Shown: positions 28,929 to 38,486 of the stretch, one piece after another | Layout of the letters: the number at the start of each line of letters is the position of its first letter | How positions within the stretch are numbered: the stretch's first letter is position 1 | Assembly (NCBI GenBank): GCA_016189905.1 | Contig: JACPRP010000125.1 | Coordinates: forward strand, 1-64,000 | DNA from: Chloroflexota bacterium | GTDB taxonomy: Bacteria; Chloroflexota; UBA6077; FW602-bin22; JACPRP01 | DNA length: 64,000 nucleotides | Direction of reading: 5' to 3' | Program-made: the position numbers and the translations under genes | The notes under the pieces: generated by a model | Seen by the model: the letters and a program-made list of their open reading frames with translations, nothing else | Told to the model about the DNA's origin: nothing | The model's database searches: none

Positions 28929-30904
28929 CAGTCCGCACCTTCCACGACCACCGCGCCATCCGATCCACTCCGCACTTTGCTCCGGTAATCGGCCCAGAGT
29001 TGAGCTATTTCTCGGGCGTGCGTCTCGGCGATCTCCTCGCCCGATTCGTCGATGTGTGTTACATAGTAGAGGGACGGAACACCTAGCTCAGGCTGCAGAC
29101 GTATGTATTCGAGCCACGATGCCAACGTCGGGCTCGGCCAGTTATCGGTATCGATTAGCCAGGCGGGGGAAGCCGCCCGCGCCACTTTTTGCCGATGGAT
29201 CATGCTTTCCGCGTATCTGTCGTCGGCCGACAGGATGGCGACGTCGTTCAGGCGAAGCATATCGACGACATCCGCAAAATAAGGATTGGCGGTGTGGGCG
29301 ATAATCAGGGCGTCGGGCTTCGTCTGTTTGGCTTCGTCGTAGATTATCCAAAGCAGGCGTCGCAGTAGCTCGACACCCCACAGTCCAGGAGCATCCGCTC
29401 GCATCCTGGCCAAAGGCATGCTGGCGGTGAAATCGATCTTGAAGCCATCGGCGCCGAATTCCCCGACGAGCGTTCTAATGCAGCGCCGCAACCTCTTTTC
29501 ATATCCTGCGCTCGCGGGATCGACGCCGACGGCGGAGCCATAACGATCGACAAGACATTCCTCTGGCGGCACGCCTTCAGGGTCCCAGGCTTTTAGCCAT
29601 AACAGCACACGCCGCCCCGCCGCGCGCTGTCGGGCGATGAAACCCGCCAGGTCGGGCCACTTCTCGAGATCCGGCAAGGGCTCGCCATAGTCTTTCTGCC
29701 ATTTGTCGTCGACGACGACGGTGCCTGGCGTCAGGCCGATATGCTCGAGCCTGGCGACAAAGCGCTCGTAATCATCCTGCGTCGCGTAGCTCTGCGCGTT
29801 TCTCACCGAACCCTCCGCATAGCTCAGGTAGACCTGTTCACCCCAGCCGCAGAAGATGGGCTCGCGCCACCAATCATAAGCAGGCTTGCCGCCGGCAAAG
29901 ACGTAGCCCGCCTCGCGCAAATGGTCACAGTAGCGTCCGATGGCGGAATACTCGTCGTCGGCCCGAAACAAAACGACGTGAGGGCTTTCCCAGGCTCGAT
30001 CGACGCATAGCTTACCCTCGTACCTGAGACTCAGCCCGAAGCCGTTGCCCCCGTTAAACTCGTACTCCGTGAATCCGTTCTCTCCCGGCCGCGCCATCAG
30101 GCCGATGGCCAGCCATTTCCCAGCACGGGTCTGGACAGCGTAGCAAAACGGCGCGGGGGTGAAGAACCAGTTGCCGCGACAGTAGGACTTGTCGCTGCGC
30201 ACGCCGATGGTCGAGGATTCCGTGGGGGAGAAGTGTTGCTTGCGCAGCCCGTTGGGCTCAGGATTGAAGAAGCCAGGGAAGCGCGCCTTAGATCTCACTC
30301 GCCCGTGGAGGCCGCCCTCGTAGCCGGCCTCGATCCACGGCCTGTCAGGACCTACGACAGGCGCGCGGCCGACGAAGCCCTGAAAGAACTCACAATCATC
30401 GACGTGGCCACTGCCCTGAACCAGATAGTAATACTCGATTCTGTCGCTAGTGCAGCGCAGAAAGTACTTCTTGCGCTGCCAGATGCTGCTGGCCGATACG
30501 ATCTCAACCACCGCTGCATCGTTCTCCTGGTGGATAACCGGAGGGCTCGCATCGTAGCTGTAATCGGGCCGGCCATCGGCGTTGCAGGCAGAGAGAAGGA
30601 AGAGGTCGGCGATGGCAGGGCGGAGGTCTGGGGTTACAACACGGAGACATCCTTCCGCGGAAGGACCGGCAGGAGACACGGTGGGACCGAGATCACCGGG
30701 GATACAGAGGAACGACGTGTCAGACGACATCGTAGGGGCAACCGGACGGTCGCCCCTAGCGGATGGGCTCACACCGGCTATGAAAGGCTCCGGTAGATCA
30801 CACGCCACCAGAGTAGCCATCAGGCCGTCAGCTTTGTCGAGCAAGATATGAAAGCTGTCGGTGCGAAGAACAGTGACTTTTTCGCCACGCTCGAGCTGAA
30901 GCAT
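28928..30904 (-). CDS. TIM-barrel glycoside hydrolase, alpha-galactosidase/GH36-like
   Basis: VVVDDKWQKDYGEPLPDLEKWPDLAGFIARQRAAGRRVLLWLKAWDPEG, DGFKIDFTASMP; 1-bp overlap with the GH3 gene. Confidence 0.75.
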   Translation of the reverse strand: MLQLERGEKVTVLRTDSFHILLDKADGLMATLVACDLPEPFIAGVSPSARGDRPVAPTMSSDTSFLCIPGDLGPTVSPAGPSAEGCLRVVTPDLRPAIADLFLLSACNADGRPDYSYDASPPVIHQENDAAVVEIVSASSIWQRKKYFLRCTSDRIEYYYLVQGSGHVDDCEFFQGFVGRAPVVGPDRPWIEAGYEGGLHGRVRSKARFPGFFNPEPNGLRKQHFSPTESSTIGVRSDKSYCRGNWFFTPAPFCYAVQTRAGKWLAIGLMARPGENGFTEYEFNGGNGFGLSLRYEGKLCVDRAWESPHVVLFRADDEYSAIGRYCDHLREAGYVFAGGKPAYDWWREPIFCGWGEQVYLSYAEGSVRNAQSYATQDDYERFVARLEHIGLTPGTVVVDDKWQKDYGEPLPDLEKWPDLAGFIARQRAAGRRVLLWLKAWDPEGVPPEECLVDRYGSAVGVDPASAGYEKRLRRCIRTLVGEFGADGFKIDFTASMPLARMRADAPGLWGVELLRRLLWIIYDEAKQTKPDALIIAHTANPYFADVVDMLRLNDVAILSADDRYAESMIHRQKVARAASPAWLIDTDNWPSPTLASWLEYIRLQPELGVPSLYYVTHIDESGEEIAETHAREIAQLWADYRSKVRSGSDGAVVVEGAD

Positions 30905-30925
30905 CTAGCGAAATTCCTTTGCCAA

Positions 30926-31942
30926 TCATCCTTTGCCTTCGAGGTGTTGCAGCGCCACGGCTATGGCGCCGACGACCCCGACATCGGTGCCCAGTTTGGG
31001 AGAAACTATCTTCACACGGTCGAGCGGCACAAGGAATACCCGCTTACCGACCGCCTGCCTCAAAGGTGCATACAGCAGATCGCCAGCCTCCGTCACGCCG
31101 CCGCCGATCACGACCATATCCGGGGCAAGGGTCGTGATCACGTTTGCCACCCCGATTGAAAGGTATTCGATTGTCTCGTTCCAGATCTCGAGTGCGACCG
31201 AATCCCCTTCCCTGACTGCTTGCACGACGGTCTCCGTCGTAACTTTCTGAAGGTCGCCGCCGGCGATGGCCATCATTCGCCCGTTAGGCCGACTCGCCAG
31301 CGCCTCTCGCGCCCGGCGTGCGATCGCTGTTCCAGAGGCCAGGGCCTCAAGACAACCCCGATTGCCGCACTTGCAGCGCACGCCATCCCGCAGGATAGTC
31401 TGATGGCCGATCTCACCCGCGCTGGCACGGATTCCCTGCAAGAGCCTGCCGTTGACGATTATGCCGCCGCCGATGCCGGTGCTCACGGTGATGTAGACCA
31501 GGTTACTGGCCTCGACGCCCGCGCCGAATCGGTACTCTCCTAACGCGGCAGCATTGGCATCATTGTCTATGTACACGTAAGTGCGAAACTCGTCCTCGAG
31601 TATCTGTCGCAACGGGATGGCGTCCCAGCCGGGCAGGTTGGGTGGGGAGAGGATCACGCCTTCGTCAGGATCTAGAGGACCACCGCAGCCGACACCCACC
31701 GCGATCGGTCGCGCCGCGCCACTGTCATCGAGCACCTGGCGCACCAGTGCGATTATCTTCTGGATGGTGTATTGAGGGCCTTTCTCGACCTCGGTCGGCA
31801 TTTTTCTCTTGGCAACGATTCTCCCACCGATCTCGGCCGTGGCAACCGCCACCTTGGTGCCACCGATATCGATCCCCACGAGGAGTTTGGCGGCGCCATC
31901 CTGTGCGCCACGGCTTACTGTTTCACCAGCTTTATCGAACAA
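30926..31942 (-). CDS. ROK family sugar kinase (glucokinase/GlcNAc kinase-like)
   Basis: LVGIDIGGTKVAVATAE, STGIGGGIIVNGRLL, GEIGHQTILRDGVRCKCGNRGCLEAL. Confidence 0.93.
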   Translation of the reverse strand: MFDKAGETVSRGAQDGAAKLLVGIDIGGTKVAVATAEIGGRIVAKRKMPTEVEKGPQYTIQKIIALVRQVLDDSGAARPIAVGVGCGGPLDPDEGVILSPPNLPGWDAIPLRQILEDEFRTYVYIDNDANAAALGEYRFGAGVEASNLVYITVSTGIGGGIIVNGRLLQGIRASAGEIGHQTILRDGVRCKCGNRGCLEALASGTAIARRAREALASRPNGRMMAIAGGDLQKVTTETVVQAVREGDSVALEIWNETIEYLSIGVANVITTLAPDMVVIGGGVTEAGDLLYAPLRQAVGKRVFLVPLDRVKIVSPKLGTDVGVVGAIAVALQHLEGKG

Positions 31943-34629
31943 ATCTCATACCCTCTCATATGGAAATTGATGGTGTTGTGACGATCCACGCACAAAGGCG
32001 CAAGCCCGAGGTCGCGTTCTGCCAGATTCACGAACCTGGCCTCTTTAAGTATGGCGCTCAAGCGTACGCTGGCATGAACCGGATTGGCTGTCGGATTGTA
32101 AAGCCGCAGAATAAGCGCGCCTTCACCCTCAGCTTTCTTGAGAGCGCTCATCGTCAGGTCGTCGGGCTCCACCGTGACGAAGCCTTGCGCCAGCGGCATA
32201 CGTCCGCCTTCGCCCCGCACTACCGTGCACAGTGGCGGCGCGACATACCGTTCGGCCTCCTGGTGTACGTTCGCGGTAAACCAGGTCCCGGCGTGGGGCA
32301 GTATCGCGTATTCGAAGACGTGCCTGCCGAGACACTGAGCATCAGGCGTTGGCAGGCCAGGTCCGGCGTTCCCGAAGCGCGTCTGCAGGTCGGGGCGAGA
32401 AAGCCAGCCCACTGAGCGCAGCAGGGTCAGGGCAACCGTCACTCCTTCGGCGCCAGGTATGACCTCGTATTCCGTCAGGCCACGGCTCAAGATAGCCAAT
32501 CCTCTGGCACCGTCGTTCACGTCGACGAAGGCGTGATGGGGATAGGTATTGACCGCGGTCTCCTCGTCCGGGCCCGGAGCGCGCTCCAGTTCCTCCTGGG
32601 GCAGACGAACCGGACGGCTCACCACCTCGAACTGCCCCAGCGCATTCGAGCGGTCGGTCTGGATCGGCGTAGGGAAGATAACACGCAAGACGTTATCCTC
32701 CGCCAGGTTCACCAGCTCGACACGAACCTCGACCCGTGGGTTTCCGGCGGTGAGGCTGACACGGGTGACCAGAGGACAGCCAACACGGTCCTCGGTGCGG
32801 CACAGTCTGTCCTCGTTGAGCCGCTTCGGCAGCAACACCGTGGCTTCAATCTCAAAAGTGGCGCGAACCGGCCCGTCTTCGACGAGCCTTATGTGCGGCT
32901 CGAATTCAGCCGTCGAGGTGACAATATCCTGTTCCGGCGGACAGTGCGTGTATTCGTCGCCACAGTCCCCCTTATCCTCCAACAAGTTCAACTGGGAATA
33001 GATCGTGTTATTCCGCTTGTCGACGATGTCGATGCTGCCGTTTCGATTGACGGCGACCTTCACAAGATCGTTTTCCAGGTAATCTGCGCCTGTCTTCAGG
33101 TCCGTCGTCGGCGCCTCCCCGTTTTGCAGATGAATGCTATAGGTGGTATAGCCGCACGCGGGCAGATCTCCGGGAAGAACCAGCAGCTCCAGCTCTTCGC
33201 CACGCCATTGGTGCGAGACATCGTCCGCGAGGATCTGCCGTACCTCAGATTGTGGCGCGGCCAGCATAGCCGGCTTCTGTCGGCCTTCGAGCTCAACCCG
33301 TCCCCGCACAGGATCGTAAAACAGCGACACGCGCTTGCGGGAGATCACCTGATGAGGCACAACCTCGCCAAGGTGATTTCTGACGTGAAACTCCTGGCCT
33401 AGCTCGAGGAAATCGACGTAGTGCTGGCAGACATCGCGACGCGGCTGGCCCAGCGGGTTGAAGGCCACGAAGGCCGCGTCGTCGCCGAGCGCACTCGCAT
33501 CCACCGCCGACGCCAGTCGGTCGATGCCGCGATAGATGACCTCCTCGGCGATTTCCTGCACCCAGCGGAAGCGCGACAACATGTCACGATGCACCGCGTC
33601 GACGCTGCAGCCGCAAATCGAATCGTGAGGATGATTCTGCAGCAGGTACTTCCAGGCCTGCCAGAGGAACGCGTGCGGATACGGCTCTCCGAGCAGCCAC
33701 GCCAGCGCCGAGATCGGCTCGGCGTATTTCTCCAGCGCGGTGAACGAGCGGAAGTTCTCGATCTTGAGATACATACGCGTCGAGATAACGCCCGGCGTCA
33801 CGCGCCCTGGGCACGGCTTGCGGAACTCGCCCCGGATCGTCTCCAGCTTCGGATTGGCGGCCTTCACTCGCTCGACGTATTCCGGCAGCGTCCCCTGCTT
33901 CAATCTGACGCCATTATCGAGGCGCTGGTTTGCCTGGGTGATGATCCGCTCGATCTCGTGCCTCGGCGCCAGATGGTCGCACCCGTTCATCAAGAGGATA
34001 TGATCCGTCGTCGCCATCGCTTTGATCTTCGCGACGAGGTGCTCGACGTTCTCGATGAAACGCTGGGGGGCGGAGGTAAGCTGCATGGCGTTGCAATAGC
34101 CACCCGGTAAGAATACGGCCAGGACAGCCGTGCCATCCGGCGCTTCCCAGAGAAACTCAGAGCTAACGGTCTGCACTCCGCGATAGATAATGGCGTTATC
34201 CAGGCCGAATCCCTGGAATATCTGGGGTATCTGAGATGGGTGGCCAAAAGTATCGGGAAGGTAGCCAACCGGCATCACACCACCGTATTGCTCGGCGATC
34301 AGGCGGCCGAGCAAAAGATTGCGCACCAACGATTCTCCGCTGACGAGGAACTCGTCGGGCAGCACGTACCATGGACCGATGAGGATGCGGCCGTTGCGGA
34401 TGTGCGCCGCCAGGCGCTGGCGATTCTCGGGACGGATCTCGAGGTAATCCTCCAGAACGATAGTCTGTCCATCCAGCGTGAAATACTTAAAACTCGGCTC
34501 GCCGTCCAGGGTATCCAGCAGTCCATCGATCATCTCGACCAGCCTCATGCGAAACCGCTGAAACGGCAGATACCATTCTCGGTCCCAGTGCGTATGGGAA
34601 ACGACCAACGCCGTCGTCTTCTCAGCCAC
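31915..34629 (-). CDS. alpha-mannosidase, GH38
   Basis: SHTHWDREWYLPFQRFRMRLVEMID, YLPDTFGHPSQIPQIFQGFG, HDSICGCSVDAVHRDM. Confidence 0.95.
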   Translation of the reverse strand: MAEKTTALVVSHTHWDREWYLPFQRFRMRLVEMIDGLLDTLDGEPSFKYFTLDGQTIVLEDYLEIRPENRQRLAAHIRNGRILIGPWYVLPDEFLVSGESLVRNLLLGRLIAEQYGGVMPVGYLPDTFGHPSQIPQIFQGFGLDNAIIYRGVQTVSSEFLWEAPDGTAVLAVFLPGGYCNAMQLTSAPQRFIENVEHLVAKIKAMATTDHILLMNGCDHLAPRHEIERIITQANQRLDNGVRLKQGTLPEYVERVKAANPKLETIRGEFRKPCPGRVTPGVISTRMYLKIENFRSFTALEKYAEPISALAWLLGEPYPHAFLWQAWKYLLQNHPHDSICGCSVDAVHRDMLSRFRWVQEIAEEVIYRGIDRLASAVDASALGDDAAFVAFNPLGQPRRDVCQHYVDFLELGQEFHVRNHLGEVVPHQVISRKRVSLFYDPVRGRVELEGRQKPAMLAAPQSEVRQILADDVSHQWRGEELELLVLPGDLPACGYTTYSIHLQNGEAPTTDLKTGADYLENDLVKVAVNRNGSIDIVDKRNNTIYSQLNLLEDKGDCGDEYTHCPPEQDIVTSTAEFEPHIRLVEDGPVRATFEIEATVLLPKRLNEDRLCRTEDRVGCPLVTRVSLTAGNPRVEVRVELVNLAEDNVLRVIFPTPIQTDRSNALGQFEVVSRPVRLPQEELERAPGPDEETAVNTYPHHAFVDVNDGARGLAILSRGLTEYEVIPGAEGVTVALTLLRSVGWLSRPDLQTRFGNAGPGLPTPDAQCLGRHVFEYAILPHAGTWFTANVHQEAERYVAPPLCTVVRGEGGRMPLAQGFVTVEPDDLTMSALKKAEGEGALILRLYNPTANPVHASVRLSAILKEARFVNLAERDLGLAPLCVDRHNTINFHMRGYEICSIKLVKQ

Positions 34630-34673
34630 CGAAATCCACCCCCAAACGAAGAACGATGATCCGAGGAAACACA

Positions 34674-34701
34674 GAGTCTACCTGCCGGGACAGGTAGACT
34701 C
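34674..34701 (-). promoter_or_regulatory. 11-bp perfect stem-loop in the leader of the alpha-mannosidase operon
   Basis: gagtctacctg-ccggga-caggtagactc, 45 nt upstream of the minus-strand start at 34629. Confidence 0.4.
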
Positions 34702-34865
34702 ATCTAAGTCAAATAATTCAATTGCTACAGCAGTCTTATTGACGCCACATAATGCACAACAACGATAGTCCACTTCAACCGCCCCACCTGCAGCATCTTG
34801 CGACGAGGCCAGGCCGCCATCTGCTTACCTATGAGCGGCTCGTCCTGACGCAAACTGCCGTACCC

Positions 34866-34984
34866 TACAGCGGTTTGCGCTAATATCGACCACTCGGTTC
34901 TCTGCTGAGGGCGACTGGCAGTCGCCCCTACAGTCGCCCCTACACAGTCTGGACAACAGCTCAATCTTTTCGCAAAACGCTATA
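34866..34984. repeat. MITE-like element with imperfect terminal inverted repeats
   Basis: tacagcggtttgcg / cgcaaaacgctata (12/14), internal gggcgactggcagtcgccc palindrome. Confidence 0.6.
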
Positions 34985-35077
34985 AGTCTATTAGCGCCGC
35001 CATTATATCACTTATGTCTAGTCCAGACAACGGGAAACGAGAGGCAGAGAAGGCATTTGGTACTTTATTCCTATGGT

Positions 35078-36004
35078 TTACCTCACGCTGACACTGGCGA
35101 CACCGCTATCGACGTCCAGATCGATTCGGTCGATCGCGGAGTCCCAGTCGCTCGACACGAAGTACTCGCCCCTTCTGGGGAAACGTTCCTCGTCGACATT
35201 CGTCGAGCTCAGGCCTGCCCTGGCCCGCACCCTGGCCGCCATGGTCGGCAGTATCTCGATCCTGACCGAGGCGGCCCCGGCCTTCACGGTCGCCTTCGTC
35301 GATCCCGCCTGCGGCATCCTCAGGTCCAACGTGCTCGCGCCGACGTCGACCCACAGATCAGCAACATTCAGGTCGGTGAGATCCAGCAAGCTGCGGCTGG
35401 CGCCGGTCTTCACGCGCAGAGAAAGTGGGATATTCCGAGTTAGCTTGACGTCCCAGGAATCGCCCACGTTCGGTCCCACAAACGCCCAGGAGCGCGCCTG
35501 GCTCCTGAGCGTCAAGACGCCTTGCCCGTTAGATGCGTTGAAGTTCTTCTCCACCTGGCGTCCGCCGGTCCCCGGCACGATGTCGGCCTCGACCAGGTTC
35601 GAGGACTCCTTGGGAAGGCTGTCGATTGTTATGTCGCCCGCACCGAACTCGAGCTGCACGTTCGCGCTCGTAAGGTTCCCCGTCTCCTCGACGATTCGCT
35701 CGACCTTGGCCGATCCTGCTGCAATTGGACGTGATATCTCCCCTGCTGTAAGCGCGGCGAAGACTGTGACACCCGCCAGTACGACCACCGCGGTGATCGC
35801 TCCCACCCACGGCCAGGATCTGCCGAAAAGGACTTCGACGCCGAACAAAATCAGGATCACGGGCCAGAATCGCAACAGACTCTGCCAGAACCCCCAGCTC
35901 AGGTAGCCCAGGTTGCCGAGCAGAAACAGCACCCCGATCGTTATGAGTATCAGTGGACCGACGAACGAGCCTCGACGTACTTTATGCGTCACTTCGCTGC
36001 GCAT
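35078..36004 (-). CDS. LiaF/DUF5668-like membrane protein with C-terminal beta-rich domain
   Basis: TM segments ITIGVLFLLGNLGYLSWGFWQSLLRFWPVILILFGVEVLFG plus repetitive ADIWVDVGAS-type C-terminus. Confidence 0.7.
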   Translation of the reverse strand: MRSEVTHKVRRGSFVGPLILITIGVLFLLGNLGYLSWGFWQSLLRFWPVILILFGVEVLFGRSWPWVGAITAVVVLAGVTVFAALTAGEISRPIAAGSAKVERIVEETGNLTSANVQLEFGAGDITIDSLPKESSNLVEADIVPGTGGRQVEKNFNASNGQGVLTLRSQARSWAFVGPNVGDSWDVKLTRNIPLSLRVKTGASRSLLDLTDLNVADLWVDVGASTLDLRMPQAGSTKATVKAGAASVRIEILPTMAARVRARAGLSSTNVDEERFPRRGEYFVSSDWDSAIDRIDLDVDSGVASVSVR

Positions 36005-36477
36005 AGGTACCTCCTTATTCGACCAAAAATCAGCAGTAGTCCGATCGCCACAAGGACCAGTGGCCAAACCAGGTTGAAGTTCACCCATCTGAAAAAGCCC
36101 AGGTTGCCCAAGAGGAACACCATTCCGAGCCCGATCAAGATAAGCGCAAGGACATCACGTCCACGGTCTTGTCGCTCGACGCGCTCCTGGTCGGTGAGGA
36201 AAGCCTCAGGGCCTGACTCCGATTCGCTCCCCAGTTTGCCCGTCTCACGGAGGTCCTGCTCCGCCAGCGCCGTGGGCCTTCTTGTCTGCACCGTTTCCTC
36301 CGGCATAACGAGCGCCAGAACGATATAGGCCAGAATACCGATACCGTTCAGAAAGGCCAGGGCCACGAAAGCCAGCCGCACGATCACCGGATCGACGTCG
36401 AAGTAGTTCGCCAGCCCGCCGCAGACGCCGAAGATCATCTTATCTGTTCGACCTCGTTGCAGTTTTCTCGTCATACT
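35989..36477 (-). CDS. PspC domain protein
   Basis: KLQRGRTDKMIFGVCGGLANYFDVDPVIVRLAFVALAFLNGIGILAYIVLALVMPEE. Confidence 0.92.
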   Translation of the reverse strand, partial: SMTRKLQRGRTDKMIFGVCGGLANYFDVDPVIVRLAFVALAFLNGIGILAYIVLALVMPEETVQTRRPTALAEQDLRETGKLGSESESGPEAFLTDQERVERQDRGRDVLALILIGLGMVFLLGNLGFFRWVNFNLVWPLVLVAIGLLLIFGRIRRYLCAAK

Positions 36478-36910
36478 ATCTCCTCCAGCTAAACCTCCGC
36501 TCGTCATTCTATCTGCTCTCACACATCCCTCCTATCTGGGCGTCCAGCTTTCCACTTGCCTCTGCATGATATTCGTACCGTCGCATCAGAAGTTACCTTC
36601 ATCCATCACCACTGTACCATCTGACCCTCCAGCGTGCGCCCTCCAACTGGCGGGATTTGCATCTGGAGGCCTGGCCAGCGTTCCTCCTGGCCATCTGACC
36701 AGGGACGTGGGGAGCGCCCCGGTGTTGCCAAACACCTTGACACTACCTGTCCGATTGTGTTACTTTCAAGGCGGGATGAGCGCTGGCGTCAGGGTGATCC
36801 AGACGCGCGGGAGCGTCTCTGACAGGCCCGATCATTCCCCGTCGCCGAGCGCTGCCGACCGAATCCCGCCAGTTTCGACGGAGAATTGATGGTGCAAGGA
36901 GAACAGCAGG

Positions 36911-37726
36911 ATGGACTGGAAAACCGATACAGACATTCGTAAGGTGAGCGAGTCCGTTTCCGTTTTCTTCCCGGCCTACAACGATGGTGGGACGATAGCG
37001 AGCATGGTGATTTCCGCTGACACGGTCTTGCGCACCTATACCACCGATTACGAGATCATCGTGGTCAACGACGGCAGCTCGGACTATACGCAGGAGATGC
37101 TCGACGAGCTCGAGACGAAGTACGACCGTTTAAGGATCGTGAAACACGTCAAGAACCGAGGCTACGGCGGCGCTATTCGTTCCGGACTCTCTAGCGCGAC
37201 CAAGGATCTCGTCTTCTACACAGATGGAGACGCACAATACGACCCGCACGAAATAGTCCTTCTTTTCGGTGCGCTTCGCGATGGGGTCGACGTAGTCAAT
37301 GGCTACAAGATCTCGCGCAACGACCCGCTGCACCGCATAATTATCGGCCGCCTCTATCACTGGACGGTCAGGACAGCTTTCGGGCTGAACCTCAAGGATG
37401 TGGATTGCGATTTTCGCCTGATTCGACGGTCCGTCCTTGACCGGGTGCAACTGATATCCAATAGCGGCGTGATCTGCGTCGAGATGATGAAGAAGATACA
37501 GGATGCCGGGTTTGTCATCGAGCAGGTGCCAGTCCACCATTTCCATCGAGCCTACGGCATCTCCCAGTTCTTCAATTTCCGCAGGGTTTTCAAGACGCTG
37601 GTCGATCTGACCAGGCTCTGGTTCGAGTTGGTACTCTTCAAGAAGCAGCCATCGGCCGAGCCATCCCCCTGCGAGACTGCCCCTCAGGCTGGGATTGAAG
37701 GGGTTGGGAGAATTTCGGGCAGGTGA
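36911..37726 (+). CDS. GT2 family glycosyltransferase
   Basis: SVFFPAYNDGGTIASMV, YEIIVVNDGSSDYTQEML, KNRGYGGAIRSGL, FYTDGDAQYDP. Confidence 0.92.
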   Translation: MDWKTDTDIRKVSESVSVFFPAYNDGGTIASMVISADTVLRTYTTDYEIIVVNDGSSDYTQEMLDELETKYDRLRIVKHVKNRGYGGAIRSGLSSATKDLVFYTDGDAQYDPHEIVLLFGALRDGVDVVNGYKISRNDPLHRIIIGRLYHWTVRTAFGLNLKDVDCDFRLIRRSVLDRVQLISNSGVICVEMMKKIQDAGFVIEQVPVHHFHRAYGISQFFNFRRVFKTLVDLTRLWFELVLFKKQPSAEPSPCETAPQAGIEGVGRISGR

Positions 37727-38463
37727 ACAAAGAAGAGTACGAAAACATGTATCACCTGGAGGATACTCACTGGTGGTACATGGGAATGCGCCACATCGTG
37801 TTCGATTTCCTCGCAAAGTACGCCACCAAGTCCCGTGATGGCTCTCTGTCGATTCTCGACGCTGGGTGTGGGACCGGAGGCATGCTCAAGCATCTGCAGA
37901 AACTCGGACAGGCGACCGGCATCGACGCCTGTGAAGAGGCGCTCGAGTTCTGTCGGCAGCGCGGGCTGCAGCGGCTGGCGCTCGCCTCAGTCACCGACAT
38001 ACCATTCGCCGATACCTCCTTCGATCTGATAGTTTCCTTCGACGTTCTCTACCACAAAAACGTGCGGGACGACGTCGCCGCGATGAGGGAGTTTCACCGC
38101 CTTTTGAAGCCAGGCGGCCATCTGTTGATTCGGCTGCCAGCCTACAACTGGCTGCGCGGCAGCCACGACGAAGCAGTGCACACGCGGCAGCGATACGATT
38201 CGACCGAGCTCAGGCAGAAGATGTCACGGGCAGGTTTTCAGGTAACGAAGGTTACCTACGCCAACTCGATACTCTTTCCACTGGCTGCGACGAAGCGCCT
38301 GACAGAGATGGCCTTTGGCTTGCGCAGCAAGTCCGATGTCAAGGAGGTCTCTCCACTGCTAAACCGCACCCTCGCGATGGTGCTCGGAATCGAGGCGAGA
38401 CTTCTAAACCTGACGAGCTTGCCCTGGGGACTGTCGGTGTTCGCGCTGGGAAAAGCATTATGA
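37723..38463 (+). CDS. SAM-dependent class I methyltransferase
   Basis: LSILDAGCGTGGMLKHLQ, YHKNVRDDVAAMREFHRLLKPGGHLLIRLPAY; 4-bp overlap with GT2. Confidence 0.9.
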   Translation: MNKEEYENMYHLEDTHWWYMGMRHIVFDFLAKYATKSRDGSLSILDAGCGTGGMLKHLQKLGQATGIDACEEALEFCRQRGLQRLALASVTDIPFADTSFDLIVSFDVLYHKNVRDDVAAMREFHRLLKPGGHLLIRLPAYNWLRGSHDEAVHTRQRYDSTELRQKMSRAGFQVTKVTYANSILFPLAATKRLTEMAFGLRSKSDVKEVSPLLNRTLAMVLGIEARLLNLTSLPWGLSVFALGKAL

Positions 38464-38486
38464 TCCTTCGTCAGCGAACGTTTTGA

